From positions 2,065,065 through 2,129,064 of the forward strand of contig CAJINV010000003.1 of assembly GCA_905178155.1 (NCBI GenBank): a DNA stretch of 64,000 nucleotides. The letters run 5' to 3'. Below, piece by piece: positions 21,001-30,564 of this stretch. The stretch's first letter is position 1. Each line of letters begins with the position of its first letter. The stretch comes from Amoebophrya sp. A120 (taxonomy: Eukaryota > Sar > Dinophyceae > Syndiniales > Amoebophryaceae). Both the position numbers and the translations under genes were made by a program. The notes beneath the pieces were generated by a model, which did no database searches, was not told the DNA's origin, and worked only from the letters and a program-made list of their open reading frames with translations.

Positions 21001-22811
21001 TGCATCGTCGTCGTCCTCGTCCTCCTCCGCTTCTTCGAAAAACGACGTGAACAGCGAGTCAAGTTTTTCCAGACCGCCGCTGACCGTTTATCAAATGTAA
21101 AAATGTCTGGGTCTGGAAGAATGCAACTTGTGATGCTGAATTTGGATTCCAAAAAAATCTGTACTGCATGAGCAGCAAAGGGAACGCAATTTTTGCTACG
21201 CGGAGAGGGCATTTGTCATGCGGAATAGGCATCGCGAAGCCCTCAAAAATCTGTGGTGCTAGGGCATGCATCACAGACATCATGGCCAATACAAAACATG
21301 CATGACAAGTCTCAGAATCTTCCAGAGCCAGACATTTTTACGTTTGATACCGTTCGCACCGCGTCGAAAATTGGGACGGTGGTGCCGAGCTCGTCCATCC
21401 GGTTGTGACAATGCAAAGAAGTGCCCCGATCCCAGAATGTGGAAGAGTTTGTAGTGCAAAGTTCTCAACAGAAACATTTGCCACCTTGCACGTAGCAGAA
21501 TGACAAGATTTCAATCCAGGATAGCGAAAATATGTGTTGCAAAAAGGCGTGGCACAAAAAACGCTTGTAGTGTAAAAGCTGCTGCGTTGTGCACTTACAA
21601 TGATATCAAAAGCAGAGACAGTTGTCTTCCGAGCCAAGCAAACATAGATAAAAGACTTTTGCATTTGAAAACCTTATGCAACGTCACAAACATTTGACAC
21701 GTCTACTGGCTCTTGGTGTGCTCGACGTCGTGGGCGCACTTTTCAACAACATCATACCGGTACCCGTGCATTTTTTGGCCCTCATCACGGTAGGCTTCCC
21801 GGATGCCTTGGTACTTCTTTTGGAGCTCAGCGATGGCGTCCTCGGCTCCCTCACGCGCCTGGCGCATGCGGGTCGCCGCCCACGTCTCTTTCTCGATCTG
21901 CGCAGCGGCAAGCTCCACTGCGTACTGCTCCACGGGTGTCACAGGAAAAAGTGTCACTTACACATTTGAAAGAGTTTCAGCATCATGCGGTTGCTCGTCT
22001 GCATGGCATGCGGAGGAAGAGGTAATACGCTTTGGTTAATCATACCAGATAAGGCAAGAAGCGTATGAACTCATGACGCGGGCAAGAAGCATATTTATTT
22101 CCTGTATGACCACAGAGGGCGTCTGTCTTGCTCATGTTCTTGCATCAGGAGAGGAGTGTGTAAAACTAAAAAGGTGTATGAAGCACTTTATGTTCTCACG
22201 ATAACGGCGACGTCCAGTTCCATCTTCGCGTCGCCCGCCGAAAGCATCCGCACCTTCGGCCCGCCCTCCACCGTTTCCCAGGTAATCGTGGTCGGGTCGG
22301 TGCTGGGTTTCGCTACAAAAGTGCGGTGCATTGCCTTGTCCCAGTGCGGACTCCGCCCCCGGAAGCTGCAAAGGGGAATCGTATTCGGCAGCGGGTACAA
22401 AAAGGTCAGCAGCGCGACAACGACCGTCAGCGCAACAACCGCGACGGAGAGAAAGGAAAAACACAAACACTTCGTTACCACGCGGAGCACGCAGCAAAAC
22501 GTAGATTTGCATCCTCCTCGTCTTCGGCTTTTATGGTGGTTCTTCGTGGTCGCGTCTTCTACATGATGATGATCCACATTTACTTTGTCAACCATTTTTT
22601 CTGCTGGCGCGTGATCGTCGTCGATACAGGTCGTCCCTTGTTCGCCAGCTGTTGTTCCTTGACCGGTAGCAACATCTGAAGATTCGTCTTGCACCAGCTC
22701 CCAGTCGGTCTCTTTAACGACGTCGGCGCTAGCGATGCGTGCAGACGAAGACTCTGTAGCGGCACCATCTTCACCTACATCGTCTTTCGGAAACGCAGAG
22801 GCGATCTCCAT
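18064..22811 (-). CDS. Membrane-anchored cupin/JmjC-like protein, multi-exon
   Basis: Proposed exons: 22811 to about 22190, about 21957-21714, about 21400-21350, 21083-20851, 20558 to about 19660, about 19390-18806, and about 18570-18064. The first exon carries an acidic N-terminus and one strong membrane helix (CLCFSFLSVAVVALTVVVAL, about residues 114-133), so a type II anchor is likely. The sixth exon holds LTALVKPGDALYIPAGWWHHV, the hallmark C-terminal strand of Cupin_8/JmjC hydroxylases (PGDxLYIPxGWWHxV). I could not find the usual upstream His-x-Asp metal pair, so activity is uncertain. The 21349/21089 introner junction reads VPIFDAVRTVSGGLEKLDSL in frame. The junctions between the last three exons were not phased, so the 18.06-18.57 kb piece could be a separate gene. 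Function otherwise unknown. Confidence 0.6.
20559..20850 (-). mobile_element. Introner-like element, B-related, 292 bp, no clear flanking repeat
   Basis: On the coding strand it begins TATGCATTGCAAATAC with GTCTGGGTCTGG inside, and ends GCATTATA. The left and right ends are a diverged inverted repeat. Flanks (GCAAA and AACCA) do not match. Exact removal of TAT...ATA would join Glu-Met-Val to Phe-Ala-Leu-Asp in frame, unlike the other elements, which lose one repeat copy. Confidence 0.6.
21089..21349 (-). mobile_element. Introner, family B, 261 bp
   Basis: Left end TATCAAATGTAAAAATGTCT and right end GACATTTTTACGTTTGATA are near-perfect inverted repeats extending through GGGTCTGGAAGA. Perfect 5-bp direct repeat CCGTT at 21084-21088 and 21350-21354. 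Removal restores an open frame. Confidence 0.9.
21400..21714 (-). mobile_element. Probable introner of a different family (D), ends unresolved
   Basis: An interruption between two coding segments of the cupin gene. Its ends carry a diverged inverted repeat (GGTTGTGACAATGCAAAG on the left, CCTTATGCAACGTCACAAA on the right) and it contains the GAATGACAAGATTT core also seen in other introners. No clear 5-bp duplication was found and the exact boundaries are unclear. Confidence 0.45.
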
Positions 22812-23455
22812 TCTCAGTCAAGAAAATGGCTACTGAACATGAATAGGTGAAAAATTCCTGCTTCTCCTGGGATAGGAATTTGTCAAGTCGTATCTAATGA
22901 ATCTCACTAACGTCGACAACCCTCCATTTGAGTCTTGTAAGACATACATACGTTTTAAGTTTAGTGACACACAGCCAAGATACGAAAAACGACACGACGA
23001 GAAACACAACCACGAAAAGAACTTGGAACTAGAACATCCATATCAATTCTGTTTGCTACGTTATCTCTAGAAAACACAATTTTCACGCAGTGAGCTCTGC
23101 AGCTTCCAACCAAGCCACATGGGAAGAGGCCACGAACGATCACCCCACCATCAAAAAGTTCTAGATGAATTGAGCTTGAGATTGACTATTGGATTTGGAG
23201 CTGATATTCAATAAAAATTGAACTTGTTCAATGTGAAATGGGTGTGTCATCCAAGCCAACTTCAAAACATTGACACTAAAAAATCAAGGAAAAAAAATCG
23301 CGACACTGCCATTACATCCGATCAGACGGTGAACGCTAGAAGTTGCTTTTCTTTCTTGAGTCTGTTTCTGTGCCAATTGTAGGTCGAGCCACCATATCTT
23401 CACAACAAGAATGCTCACAGATAGAATTAAAGTTCGACGAAGTAGCGCAGCGGCC
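22812..23455. other. Intergenic region
   Basis: About 640 bp, AT-rich, no gene, repeat or RNA recognised. Confidence 0.4.
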
Positions 23456-23586
23456 TTAAAACCCAGCAGAAGCCATCATGGGGAAAGAGCCCGAGGTTAG
23501 CAGCGCACCACCGAACATGTTGTTTAGAAAAGTTCCGACACTTGCGAGAATACCATCCCGCGCCTGGCTGCTGGTTGTTTTCCTAC
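23456..23586 (-). CDS. Candidate terminal exon (tail family copy C)
   Basis: After an acceptor-like TCAG at 23587-23590, a minus frame runs to TAA at 23456 and ends LLTSGSFPMMASAGF. That C-terminus resembles two other minus-strand ends within 1.1 kb (24076 and 24505). A possible upstream exon lies at about 23775-23718 (following TTGCTGTCAG and ending before GTGTGATC), but its phase does not join cleanly. It may be a small gene, an alternative last exon of the secreted-protein gene, or a decayed duplicate. Confidence 0.3.
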
Positions 23587-24075
23587 CTGATATGATATGA
23601 ATATTTTCGTGAAAACAGATCCTCATTTTCGCTCTTGCGGGCCAAAGGCGCACACATCGGACAACAAACAAGAGGGGGCCCCGTGTAGAATACTTGTGTC
23701 GCGAACAGATCACACGTAAGCAATCCGCATGAGCGGAATCTTCACACCCTCAGGATCTGTACTGTGAGGGCAGCATCCTGACAGCAAAGTAAACGTAAGT
23801 AAGAGCGCCGGATGTCAATCCTCTGCAAGGGAAAAAAAAAACGCAATTTGCTTTATTTCATTCAAAACCAAAAGCCACACAAGAAGATCGCTGATGGACA
23901 CGTCGACATCACGATACGATCATCCTCATCATCATCCTTCTCATCTTCCATGGGAAAAAAAAACTGAGCAGATAAGTGGCGCTCTGACCGCATTGCCACG
24001 CCTCCTCCTCGCAAAGCAGATCCGATAAGTGATACACTATATTTGAATGATCCTCGCGCTCGCGCTAGGACTAAG

Positions 24076-24276
24076 CTAGAACCCGCCGGCTTGATTCATC
24101 GTAAATGAACCCGAAGTCTGCAAGGCGCTCAAGAAACCTTTAATTCTTCGCTGCAAGGCACCGCCCTGCTCCACACTAGTAGAAGTTGTAGTACCTTTAT
24201 ATGAGTAAGTTTGCACTAACAGCATAGTACGTACCCATATCGTCGAGGTCAGAGTCGGACTCGGAGCGAGGGGGAG
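24076..24276 (-). CDS. Candidate two-exon 3' end (tail family copy B)
   Basis: Exon 24276-24231 (Pro/Ser/Asp-rich, RSESDSDLDDMGT) joins exon 24175-24076 by removal of a 55-nt GT-AG intron (24230-24176). The product ends RIKGFLSALQTSGSFTMNQA then GGF and TAG. The join is in frame with canonical ends. The 5' end is unresolved; a stop lies just upstream of the first exon, so an upstream exon is required. Its tail resembles that of the 344-aa secreted protein immediately upstream in the direction of transcription. Confidence 0.4.
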   Translation of the reverse strand, partial: LPLAPSPTLTSTIWVRTMLLVQTYSYKGTTTSTSVEQGGALQRRIKGFLSALQTSGSFTMNQAGGF

Positions 24277-24504
24277 CTGGGCGACTTTTTCAATAATAAA
24301 AAGCCGCTTAGGTAGCTAGTGTCGTCCAACGGGAGACATAGAATTCGAATTGCCTGTCATAAATGTAAAGGTTACTAGGCAAAAAGGACAAAACGAAAAG
24401 AAAATACACCTAGGGGGCAAAGCCCCGAAGTTAGTACGCAGATGAACCGTCAACGTCTATTCAATCTTCAAACTCTATCGTTCACTCTTTCCGGCCTTCA
24501 TCGT

Positions 24505-27500
24505 CTAGATGAAAAAGGACCCTGCCTGCACTATGGTGAAGTCACCCGAGGTCATTAAGGCACAAAAAAAGCCTTTTGCCTTCGCCAAGGACTGGCCCAA
24601 AATAGTACCTGCGCGCTCCTCCTGCCCGCCAGCGGACTCCAGCAAGGCCGTGGCCGCAAGCGCCGCAGCCGGTTTCTCCGCCGCCGTATGGAAGTGTCAG
24701 AATCGAAATCGACAAAGTTAAAAAATTTGTCATGCTAAACCGACCGAAACCAGTACACAACCCGTAATGGCATGGTCACCTTACCGCAGATACGCAATGC
24801 ATAAAGCGCAATGCCCAAACTACCTGTAATTCATCCAAGGCACGCAAGTGAGGGCAATCGTCAGCCTGTTTGGGGTTGGAGAGTGAGCTGCTGAAGTAGC
24901 ACGACAGAGGCGCCCACTTTTGCACAAACACCATGACAAACTGGACTCCGGTTCTCGGAAAATTTGTCATGCCCCGCTGGGAAATTGGGCTCCCAACTGG
25001 CATCGATTTTGTGCATCACAAATTTTTCAACTTTGTCTATTTCGATCTTCCCGACACTCCCGTACGCCCTGGCCTGGACGTAGTCCGCACCCGCGCTGGC
25101 TGGGGGCTTGCCGCTGCAGGGGCACACGTTGGGCATATGAGAGTGCATACCTCCCCCTCCCGCTCATTTGAAGGCGGCGGGCCATGAACAGCAACACAAG
25201 CAACAGCACAAAAGGGGCTTCCGCATGATAAATCTGCGCGCGCATTGTAATACTGTTTAAGGTTCCAAAATTCGTCATGCAAGTAGTGCCTATGATGAAC
25301 GAGGAAGGTGCGAGTTTGGTATTTTGCATTGCAAGTGAGGGGGAAGGGGAGTTATGCACTCTCATAGGGCACGTATCACGAGAAAAAACTGTTACAGTTA
25401 CGCATTTGTTGGAGTTTCTGCATCACAAATTTTCCCTGTGTGGCAGAGTGATGCGAAGATCATAAGGGAAAACAGGAAGGAAACGAGGCTCCCAAGCATT
25501 TGCTGCATGAGAAAGGTTGTCTGTGTTGCCGGTCTTGCAACGCAATGTGTAACTGTAACACTTTTTTCTTGCCATAGCACGGCTTCGGTGCACAGTGGGA
25601 TGGAGGAGACTGGCAAGCCTTGGCTTTTATGGAACTGTCAGGATCGAACTTGACAAAGTCGAAATAAAATTTGTGATGCATAAAATGCATGCCGCGAAAT
25701 ACGTGTGTTGCAGAGCAGGCAAGCGAGGCCGATTGTGAGCCTGTTTGGGGTTATAGCTCGAGCTGCTACAGCAGCATGAGAGAATCAGTCTTCTTTGCCT
25801 AAACAGCATTACAAACTGGATTTAGGCACCACCAGAATTTGTCATGCGCCACTTAGAAACTGGGTTCGAACTGGAATCCATTTTATGCATGACAAATGAT
25901 TTCGATTTTGTTAATTTCGATTCTGACACTTCCATAGCTCTTCAAGAATTCGTATCCGAGTGCACAACTCCCGCAGCTCGCCTCCCTCAGATGGATCATG
26001 TACAACACAAGGGCTGGCAAAGAGAAAGATGCAGCGTTTTTTACGTCAGACATTCACGACCGCTTCTCGTGGTGTTTCGGCTTCCACATGTTGAACCTCC
26101 TGTCATGCAAGCAGTGCCAAAAGGAATGGCCGGGTGGATTAGGATTTGGTCCTGATTTTGCGTGACAAATGGAGGGGGCGGGGAGCAGTAGTTGTGCACT
26201 CTCATAATTCGATCCGCGCATTCAAAACCGGATTCCCCGCCGCGGGGTCGGGGGACAAGTATGCATTGCAAAAGTGTCGTACTGGTAGTAATTGCATTGT
26301 GCCTTTCGCTTTTCGCATTTTTCGCAAGAATGACAATGGAATATCATGTTACAATATGAAGACTCAGCTACGAAAGCAAACCTGTAACTATGCAGTGTTG
26401 CCATTTCTACGTAAGTAGGTGCGATACTTTTGCGGAGGATAATACGCCCGCGTTGACGATTTCCTGGACGGTAAACTCGTGCGCCACGCAATCGACGGTA
26501 CGTTCCACCGCGGTGGGGGCTTCCTCCCCGGGTGTCGGTGCCGTATGCGGTGCAAATATCCCTGGATGTCTGGAAAGTTGTGATGCTCTGCTGTGCATGT
26601 TGATGGACATGCTTTCTTCACTTTCACATCTAGCCGAGCATGACCAGTTTCGCGAACGCTTTGTTCTCGTCCTACGCAGTCCGCATAAAAAGCTGCGCTT
26701 TTGTAAAATGACGAATGAGGCTCCGATTTTTGTCGCCGGTCAACATGCAGCACAAATTTCACAAGCAACATGTAAGACCAGCACTACAGGTTCCAACTTT
26801 CCAGACCCACGCATAGTTGCATTTGATATGCCGGTGTGGGGGACGACATCGCACACACCGTGACCTGCGGAGCATCCCTTCCCAGACTCAGCGCATCATT
26901 TTGGAAGGCCAGTGCGCGGTGCTGGGTCGCTGATTTAGAAGTTGTAGTACTTCTAGTAGAGTGCTGTTGCTCTTCTTTTGTATAATTTTCTTCTTGTTCT
27001 TATCAAACATACAAAGACGTCGGACAGTACGCGAAATTCAACCCTTTGAGAGAGACACCACACAGTTCTTTATAGACATCAACAGATGAAGCCGTATTAA
27101 AATCAATTTCTATCGAAAATAGTAAGTCTAAGTAAGTACAATCTTTCCCGCTGGCCGAGGTCGTCGCTGACATCTGGTTCATCAGCAGAGCGTCACCTTT
27201 TTTCTCGGGCGTCATCACCTGCGCTAAATCTAAGGTCATTCCCCCCTTGACGGAGAGATGCTTCTATCAAATGTAAAAATGTCTGGGTCTGGAAGATTGC
27301 CATGTTTGTCATGCGCATTTTGCATGACTCCTGATGTCTGTGATGCATGCCCTAGCATCACAGAATTTGTGAGGTCTTCCTGATGCCTATACCGCATGAC
27401 AAATGCTCTTTCCGTGTAGCAACTTGGACTCTCTTTGCTGCTCATGCAATGCAGATTTTTTTAGAATCCAAAATCAGCATGACAAGTTGGATTCTTCCAG

Positions 27501-28147
27501 ACCCAGACATTTTTACAGTTGATAGCTTCTCGAAATTGGCGAAATCCATGCAGCACAATTGCTCGAAGCTCATTTCTCTGGTGCATATGGAAGTGTCAGA
27601 ATCGAAAGTGACAAAATCGAAAAATTTGTGATGCATAAAATCGATACCAGTTGGAGCCTCAGTTTGCAAGCGGCGCATGACAAGTTTCGGGATCACCCAA
27701 ATACAGTCTGTTTACGATCGGTCTCATTTTCCTGCTCCCCAATACAGGCCTCCAGTGCCCTACGTTTTACGCATCGCAAATTTGTCAATTTTGTGGATTT
27801 CGATTCTGACACATCCATAGTGCACTTCATGTTGTTACTGGCCTTCACGCCGGCGAGCTTCTGCTCTTCCGTCGGAGGCTCGAACTGGTGCCCCTCGCAA
27901 AGTGACCAAACTCGCCCGGTGACCGGGGGAGTCTTGAAGGCAGCGCATTGCGGAGATGCAGATCCCGTGGTACTGTTCCCCGGCGGTGCGGGCCCAAGTC
28001 GCGCCGGCCTTGTTGTGCAAATTTGCTTCCAGATAAAATTGTAGCTCTGCGTGCCGTAGGCGATAGGGACGAAACCAGTTGTACGGCACTCGCGCTGCGA
28101 AAAGCGCTTTGCCAAGCAAGGACGGCGACAAAAAACGACGCTCGCAT
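24505..28147 (-). CDS. Secreted Cys-containing protein, 344 aa, riddled with introners
   Basis: Coding pieces on the minus strand: 28147-28085, 28046-27820, 27580-27525, 27259-27140, 26929-26829, 26538-26427, 26260-26207, 25947-25937, 25622-25577, 25368-25367, 25130-25065 and 24681-24505. They total 1035 nt, exactly 345 codons. The ATG opens a clear signal peptide (MRASFFVAVLAWQSAFRSASA). The mature part has about a dozen Cys residues, a Pro-rich linker (SSPTPAPTPGEEAPT) and an Ala-rich helical end (EKPAAALAATALLESAGG). Two introns are conventional: 28084-28047 (38 nt, GT-AG) and 27139-26930 (GT-AG). The other interruptions are introners. The strand was chosen because the + strand reading through the same pieces breaks frame at one element, while this one stays open and protein-like. 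No family recognised; secretion suggests a surface or exported role. Confidence 0.7.
24687..25064 (-). mobile_element. Introner, family A, 378 bp
   Basis: Left end TATGGAAGTGTCAGAATCGA and right end CGATCTTCCCGACACTCCCG followed by TA are imperfect inverted repeats of about 50 bp, extending through GACAAAGTT and AAATTTGT. Flanks are CGCCG and CGCCC (one mismatch). Removal joins Gln-Ala-Arg-Ala to Ala-Glu-Lys-Pro in frame. Confidence 0.85.
25136..25366 (-). mobile_element. Introner, family E, 231 bp
   Basis: Left end TATGAGAGTGCATACCTCCC and right end GGAGTTATGCACTCTCATA are inverted repeats. Perfect 5-bp repeat GGGCA at 25131-25135 and 25367-25371. It lies only 7 bp from the next element. 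Confidence 0.9.
25374..25576 (-). mobile_element. Introner, family C, 203 bp
   Basis: Left end TATCACGAGAAAAAACTGTT and right end AACACTTTTTTCTTGCCATA form an inverted repeat continuing inward as ACAGTTACGCA. Perfect 5-bp repeat GCACG at 25369-25373 and 25577-25581. Its left repeat copy overlaps the right repeat copy of the preceding element. Confidence 0.9.
25628..25936 (-). mobile_element. Introner, family A, 309 bp
   Basis: Left end TATGGAACTGTCAGGATCGA and right end TCGATTCTGACACTTCCATA are inverted repeats. Flanks are GCTTT and GCTCT (one mismatch). Removal leaves Leu-Lys-Ser-Gln-Gly-Leu-Pro in frame. Confidence 0.88.
25953..26206 (-). mobile_element. Introner, family E, 254 bp
   Basis: Left end TATCCGAGTGCACAACTCCC and right end AGTTGTGCACTCTCATA are inverted repeats, with a G-rich/C-rich pair inside. 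Perfect 5-bp repeat ATTCG at 25948-25952 and 26207-26211. Removal leaves Ala-Arg-Ile-Glu-Phe in frame. Confidence 0.9.
26261..26426 (-). mobile_element. Introner-like interruption, 166 bp, family uncertain
   Basis: Begins near TATGCATTGCAAAAG and ends GCGATA. The inverted repeat is weak and no 5-bp duplication is visible. It contains the GAATGACAA core found in other elements. A 166-nt removal keeps the host frame (Ser-Ala-Lys then Asp or Val, then Leu-Ser-Pro). Confidence 0.5.
26544..26828 (-). mobile_element. Introner, family B, 285 bp
   Basis: Left end begins TATGCGGTGCAAATATC with GTCTGGAAAGTTG inside; right end has CAACTTTCCAGAC and finishes GCATTTGATA. Perfect 5-bp repeat TGCCG at 26539-26543 and 26829-26833. 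Removal leaves Ser-Pro-Thr-Pro-Ala-Pro-Thr-Pro in frame. Confidence 0.88.
27265..27524 (-). mobile_element. Introner, family B, 260 bp
   Basis: Left end TATCAAATGTAAAAATGTCT and right end AGACATTTTTACAGTTGATA, inverted repeats continuing through GGGTCTGGAAGA. Perfect 5-bp repeat GCTTC at 27260-27264 and 27525-27529. Removal leaves Asn-Phe-Glu-Lys-His-Leu-Ser in frame. Very similar to the element at 21089-21349. Confidence 0.92.
27586..27819 (-). mobile_element. Introner, family A, 234 bp
   Basis: Left end TATGGAAGTGTCAGAATCGA and right end TCGATTCTGACACATCCATA differ at one position as an inverted repeat. Perfect 5-bp repeat GTGCA at 27581-27585 and 27820-27824. Removal leaves Asn-Met-Lys-Cys-Thr-Arg-Glu in frame. 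Confidence 0.92.
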
Positions 28148-28738
28148 CTTTTCTTTTACTGCTCACGCACAATAATGCACTGGAGGCACTCACACCAAGA
28201 ATGCTCAGTTCAAGAAAATAACCTGTCCCTGTCCACCTCGGATATGAGTGCCAGAGTAAGAGTTGTAGATCACAATAACGATAACAACATCTGCCTCTGC
28301 GGCTTAAATTGCATACCGATGCCGAAAGCAGAGAGATGAACTGAGATGAACACACTGCCGGCTGCGCTTCCGCGTATCTTTTGTCTTCAAGCATGACTCC
28401 GACTCGACAAGGCCCGACTTCAAAGAACTCCAACCGGACTCGTAGAAAAACCTCGCTTCCAAGATTGATAGACCACATCATGATAGCTTACTTTATGTTC
28501 TTATTCCAATCCCATCGCATTTCTTCATTCATCCGAGAAGGCGACTAAACATAGCCAACATATTGGTTAAGCAACATCCAAAAGGAGAAAAGAAAGGAAC
28601 AGAGAGCCTCCGAGTCCGCATGACATGCGACTGAAGATCGGAGCTCTCCCCTCGTCGGCCTCCATCTTCACGTTGAAGTGAATTGCTCCGCGTGAACCCG
28701 GACAACACACCTTTGGCTTTGACCATCACCATTTTCTA

Positions 28739-30564
28739 TCACCGCATAGCCGAACGCCCAGCCTGGATTTCGTTGGCGAAGCTCTGCAGAACCCACTCTT
28801 GACTGACGTTCATCTCGTGATTCAGGTACAGAACGTCTGACCGCAGTAGCAGGTACTGCTGCTTTAATAACTTTACCTTGTGTAGTAAGTATTCATGGGC
28901 GTTCCAGTTCCAGCATACCAACAGAAAAACTGAAGTAATGCGTTCCTCGTTCGTGCGGAATCCAAATCGAGATCTCGCACCAGGAAAAGCTATTGTGGCA
29001 ACAAAACTGCTCGACCTCGACGCGCGCGTCGAAGAGTGTGAGTGAACTACTTTTAGCGCATTAGAAGGAGGCATCTATATTCAGCGAACTAATGTCTCAC
29101 AGTCACAGCTTGTAGCTTAGGTACCTTTTGCATCATTTCGAAGAGAGCTTCCGTTTTCGGAGCGGCCGCCTTCCCATTGGCAGCAGGGGTCGTGTCTTTC
29201 CGCGGCTGTGGTGCTGGTCGCGCGGCCAGTAGTACGTTGCTAGGAAGCTGCACATTCTGCAAGGCCAAGAGCGCTTTCGCAATCGAAAGTTGCTCCCTCA
29301 GGTCTGCGTTCTCCCGCTTGGTCTTCTGCACCTCGTTGTAAAATTCATCCAGCGCCACGGCATTCTTATACTTATTTCCAGTCATGCTTTTTTGTTCATC
29401 CGCCATCTCCACGTCTCCATTCATCTGCTCCGTCTTATTTCTAGAAGTACCACAGTGCAGCTGCCGCAAGTATTCCAGCTCGGCTCCGAGTTGTTGCGAC
29501 ATGGCAGACATGCGGTCTTGGTTCTGCAGCTCGTCAACCGACACATTTTTAAAGTCGCCTGTAGTATTTTGGGTCGGACCGCGTCCGGCTCCTGTGCAGC
29601 CCTGCTGATGATCTCCGCGCCGTTTGTTGCCCCTACTGGAAGCCGCTGCGTTGCGGGAGGATCCTGCTCCCCTGCTTGATGTAGTTGCAGAAGAAGCTAT
29701 AGCTACCCCACTCGAGGAGCCTATGGAAGACTTTTTGTTTGTCGGTTCGTTGTGACCTCCCGACAAGGAATCCTTTGTAGTTAGCGACTCAGCTGCAGCC
29801 GCGCCACGTGTGGTCGCTGCACTGGGATGTTGCGAGCCCACAGAACCAGAACTACACTCTGGTCCTGCTCTTTCAGAGAACTTCGTGTCTGATTTCCCGC
29901 CCAAGGACTTGTTTTCAGAAATTCGAGAACGCATACTCCCTGACGGGGTCGGCGTCAGACCGGTGGACTGCGGGTAGTCCATATTAGCACCAGGCTTCTC
30001 TTCTTGCAGTCTGCTTTTAATCTTATTCTTACCTTCTTCATCGACAAGAACGACCCGCTCTGAGGTACTAGTAGAGTTAGATCTGGTGGTCTGGTCCGCG
30101 GCAAAGAGGCTGTCGATGTGAAGATCTGCTCTCTTTTCCGATTTCTCTCTACTAGGTCCTTGCTGCATGATTGAGACACCTGCTGTTCCGACCTGCAGCG
30201 ACGCCTGCTTTGAAAATTCTTTTTTCACGCCTGGATGAGCTGCAGTCGAGCGTTTGTTTTTAGTTGTACTAGCGGTCGTTGCTGCCGAATGGTCCGCAAA
30301 GAAAGCCTCGTCGACGACATCATCAGATGATGATGCTCCACCTGCCGTCGGGGTTGTTGTCCTATTCATGTGTGCCGTCGTGAAGGGCGGCTCCATAACA
30401 CTTTTCTTTTGATATGTCTCCTGTTCCACAAGTGCCGACTTTTTGATATTACCGGCTGTACCATCAGTCGCAAAAGTTGAACTCGCGCCAGCTCGTTCAG
30501 AAGACGAGCCTTTCATCTTCGCGCTGGTGACTTCATCACACGAATCTCTGCTCTTGTCGGCCAT
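28739..30564 (-). CDS. Ser/Thr-rich protein with C-terminal coiled coil, 533 aa
   Basis: Exon 1 is 30564-29101 (488 codons) and exon 2 is 28876-28739, joined by a GT-AG intron (29100-28877) at phase 0. The sum is 534 codons including stop. The first 330 residues are Ser/Thr/Gly/Ala-rich and low in complexity, probably disordered. From about residue 345 to the end there are helical, heptad-like segments: ELEYLRQLHCG, FYNEVQKTKRENADLREQLS, and in exon 2 VKLLKQQYLLLRSDVLYLNH. This suggests a dimerising coiled coil. There is no basic region next to the heptads that would make it a bZIP factor. No family recognised. Confidence 0.75.

Noticed and set aside
24509-26970. A + strand gene reading through the same inter-introner pieces (starting MKKDPACTMVKSPEV)
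   Set aside because: Its frame breaks by one base across the element at 24687-25064, and its protein is low in complexity. The minus reading stays in frame at all elements, has a signal peptide and sums to whole codons.
27693-28481. A 262-aa uninterrupted minus frame starting MMWSINLGS
   Set aside because: It reads into the introner at 27586-27819 and lacks a signal peptide. The signal-peptide start at 28147 plus a 38-nt GT-AG intron explains the conserved part of this frame better.
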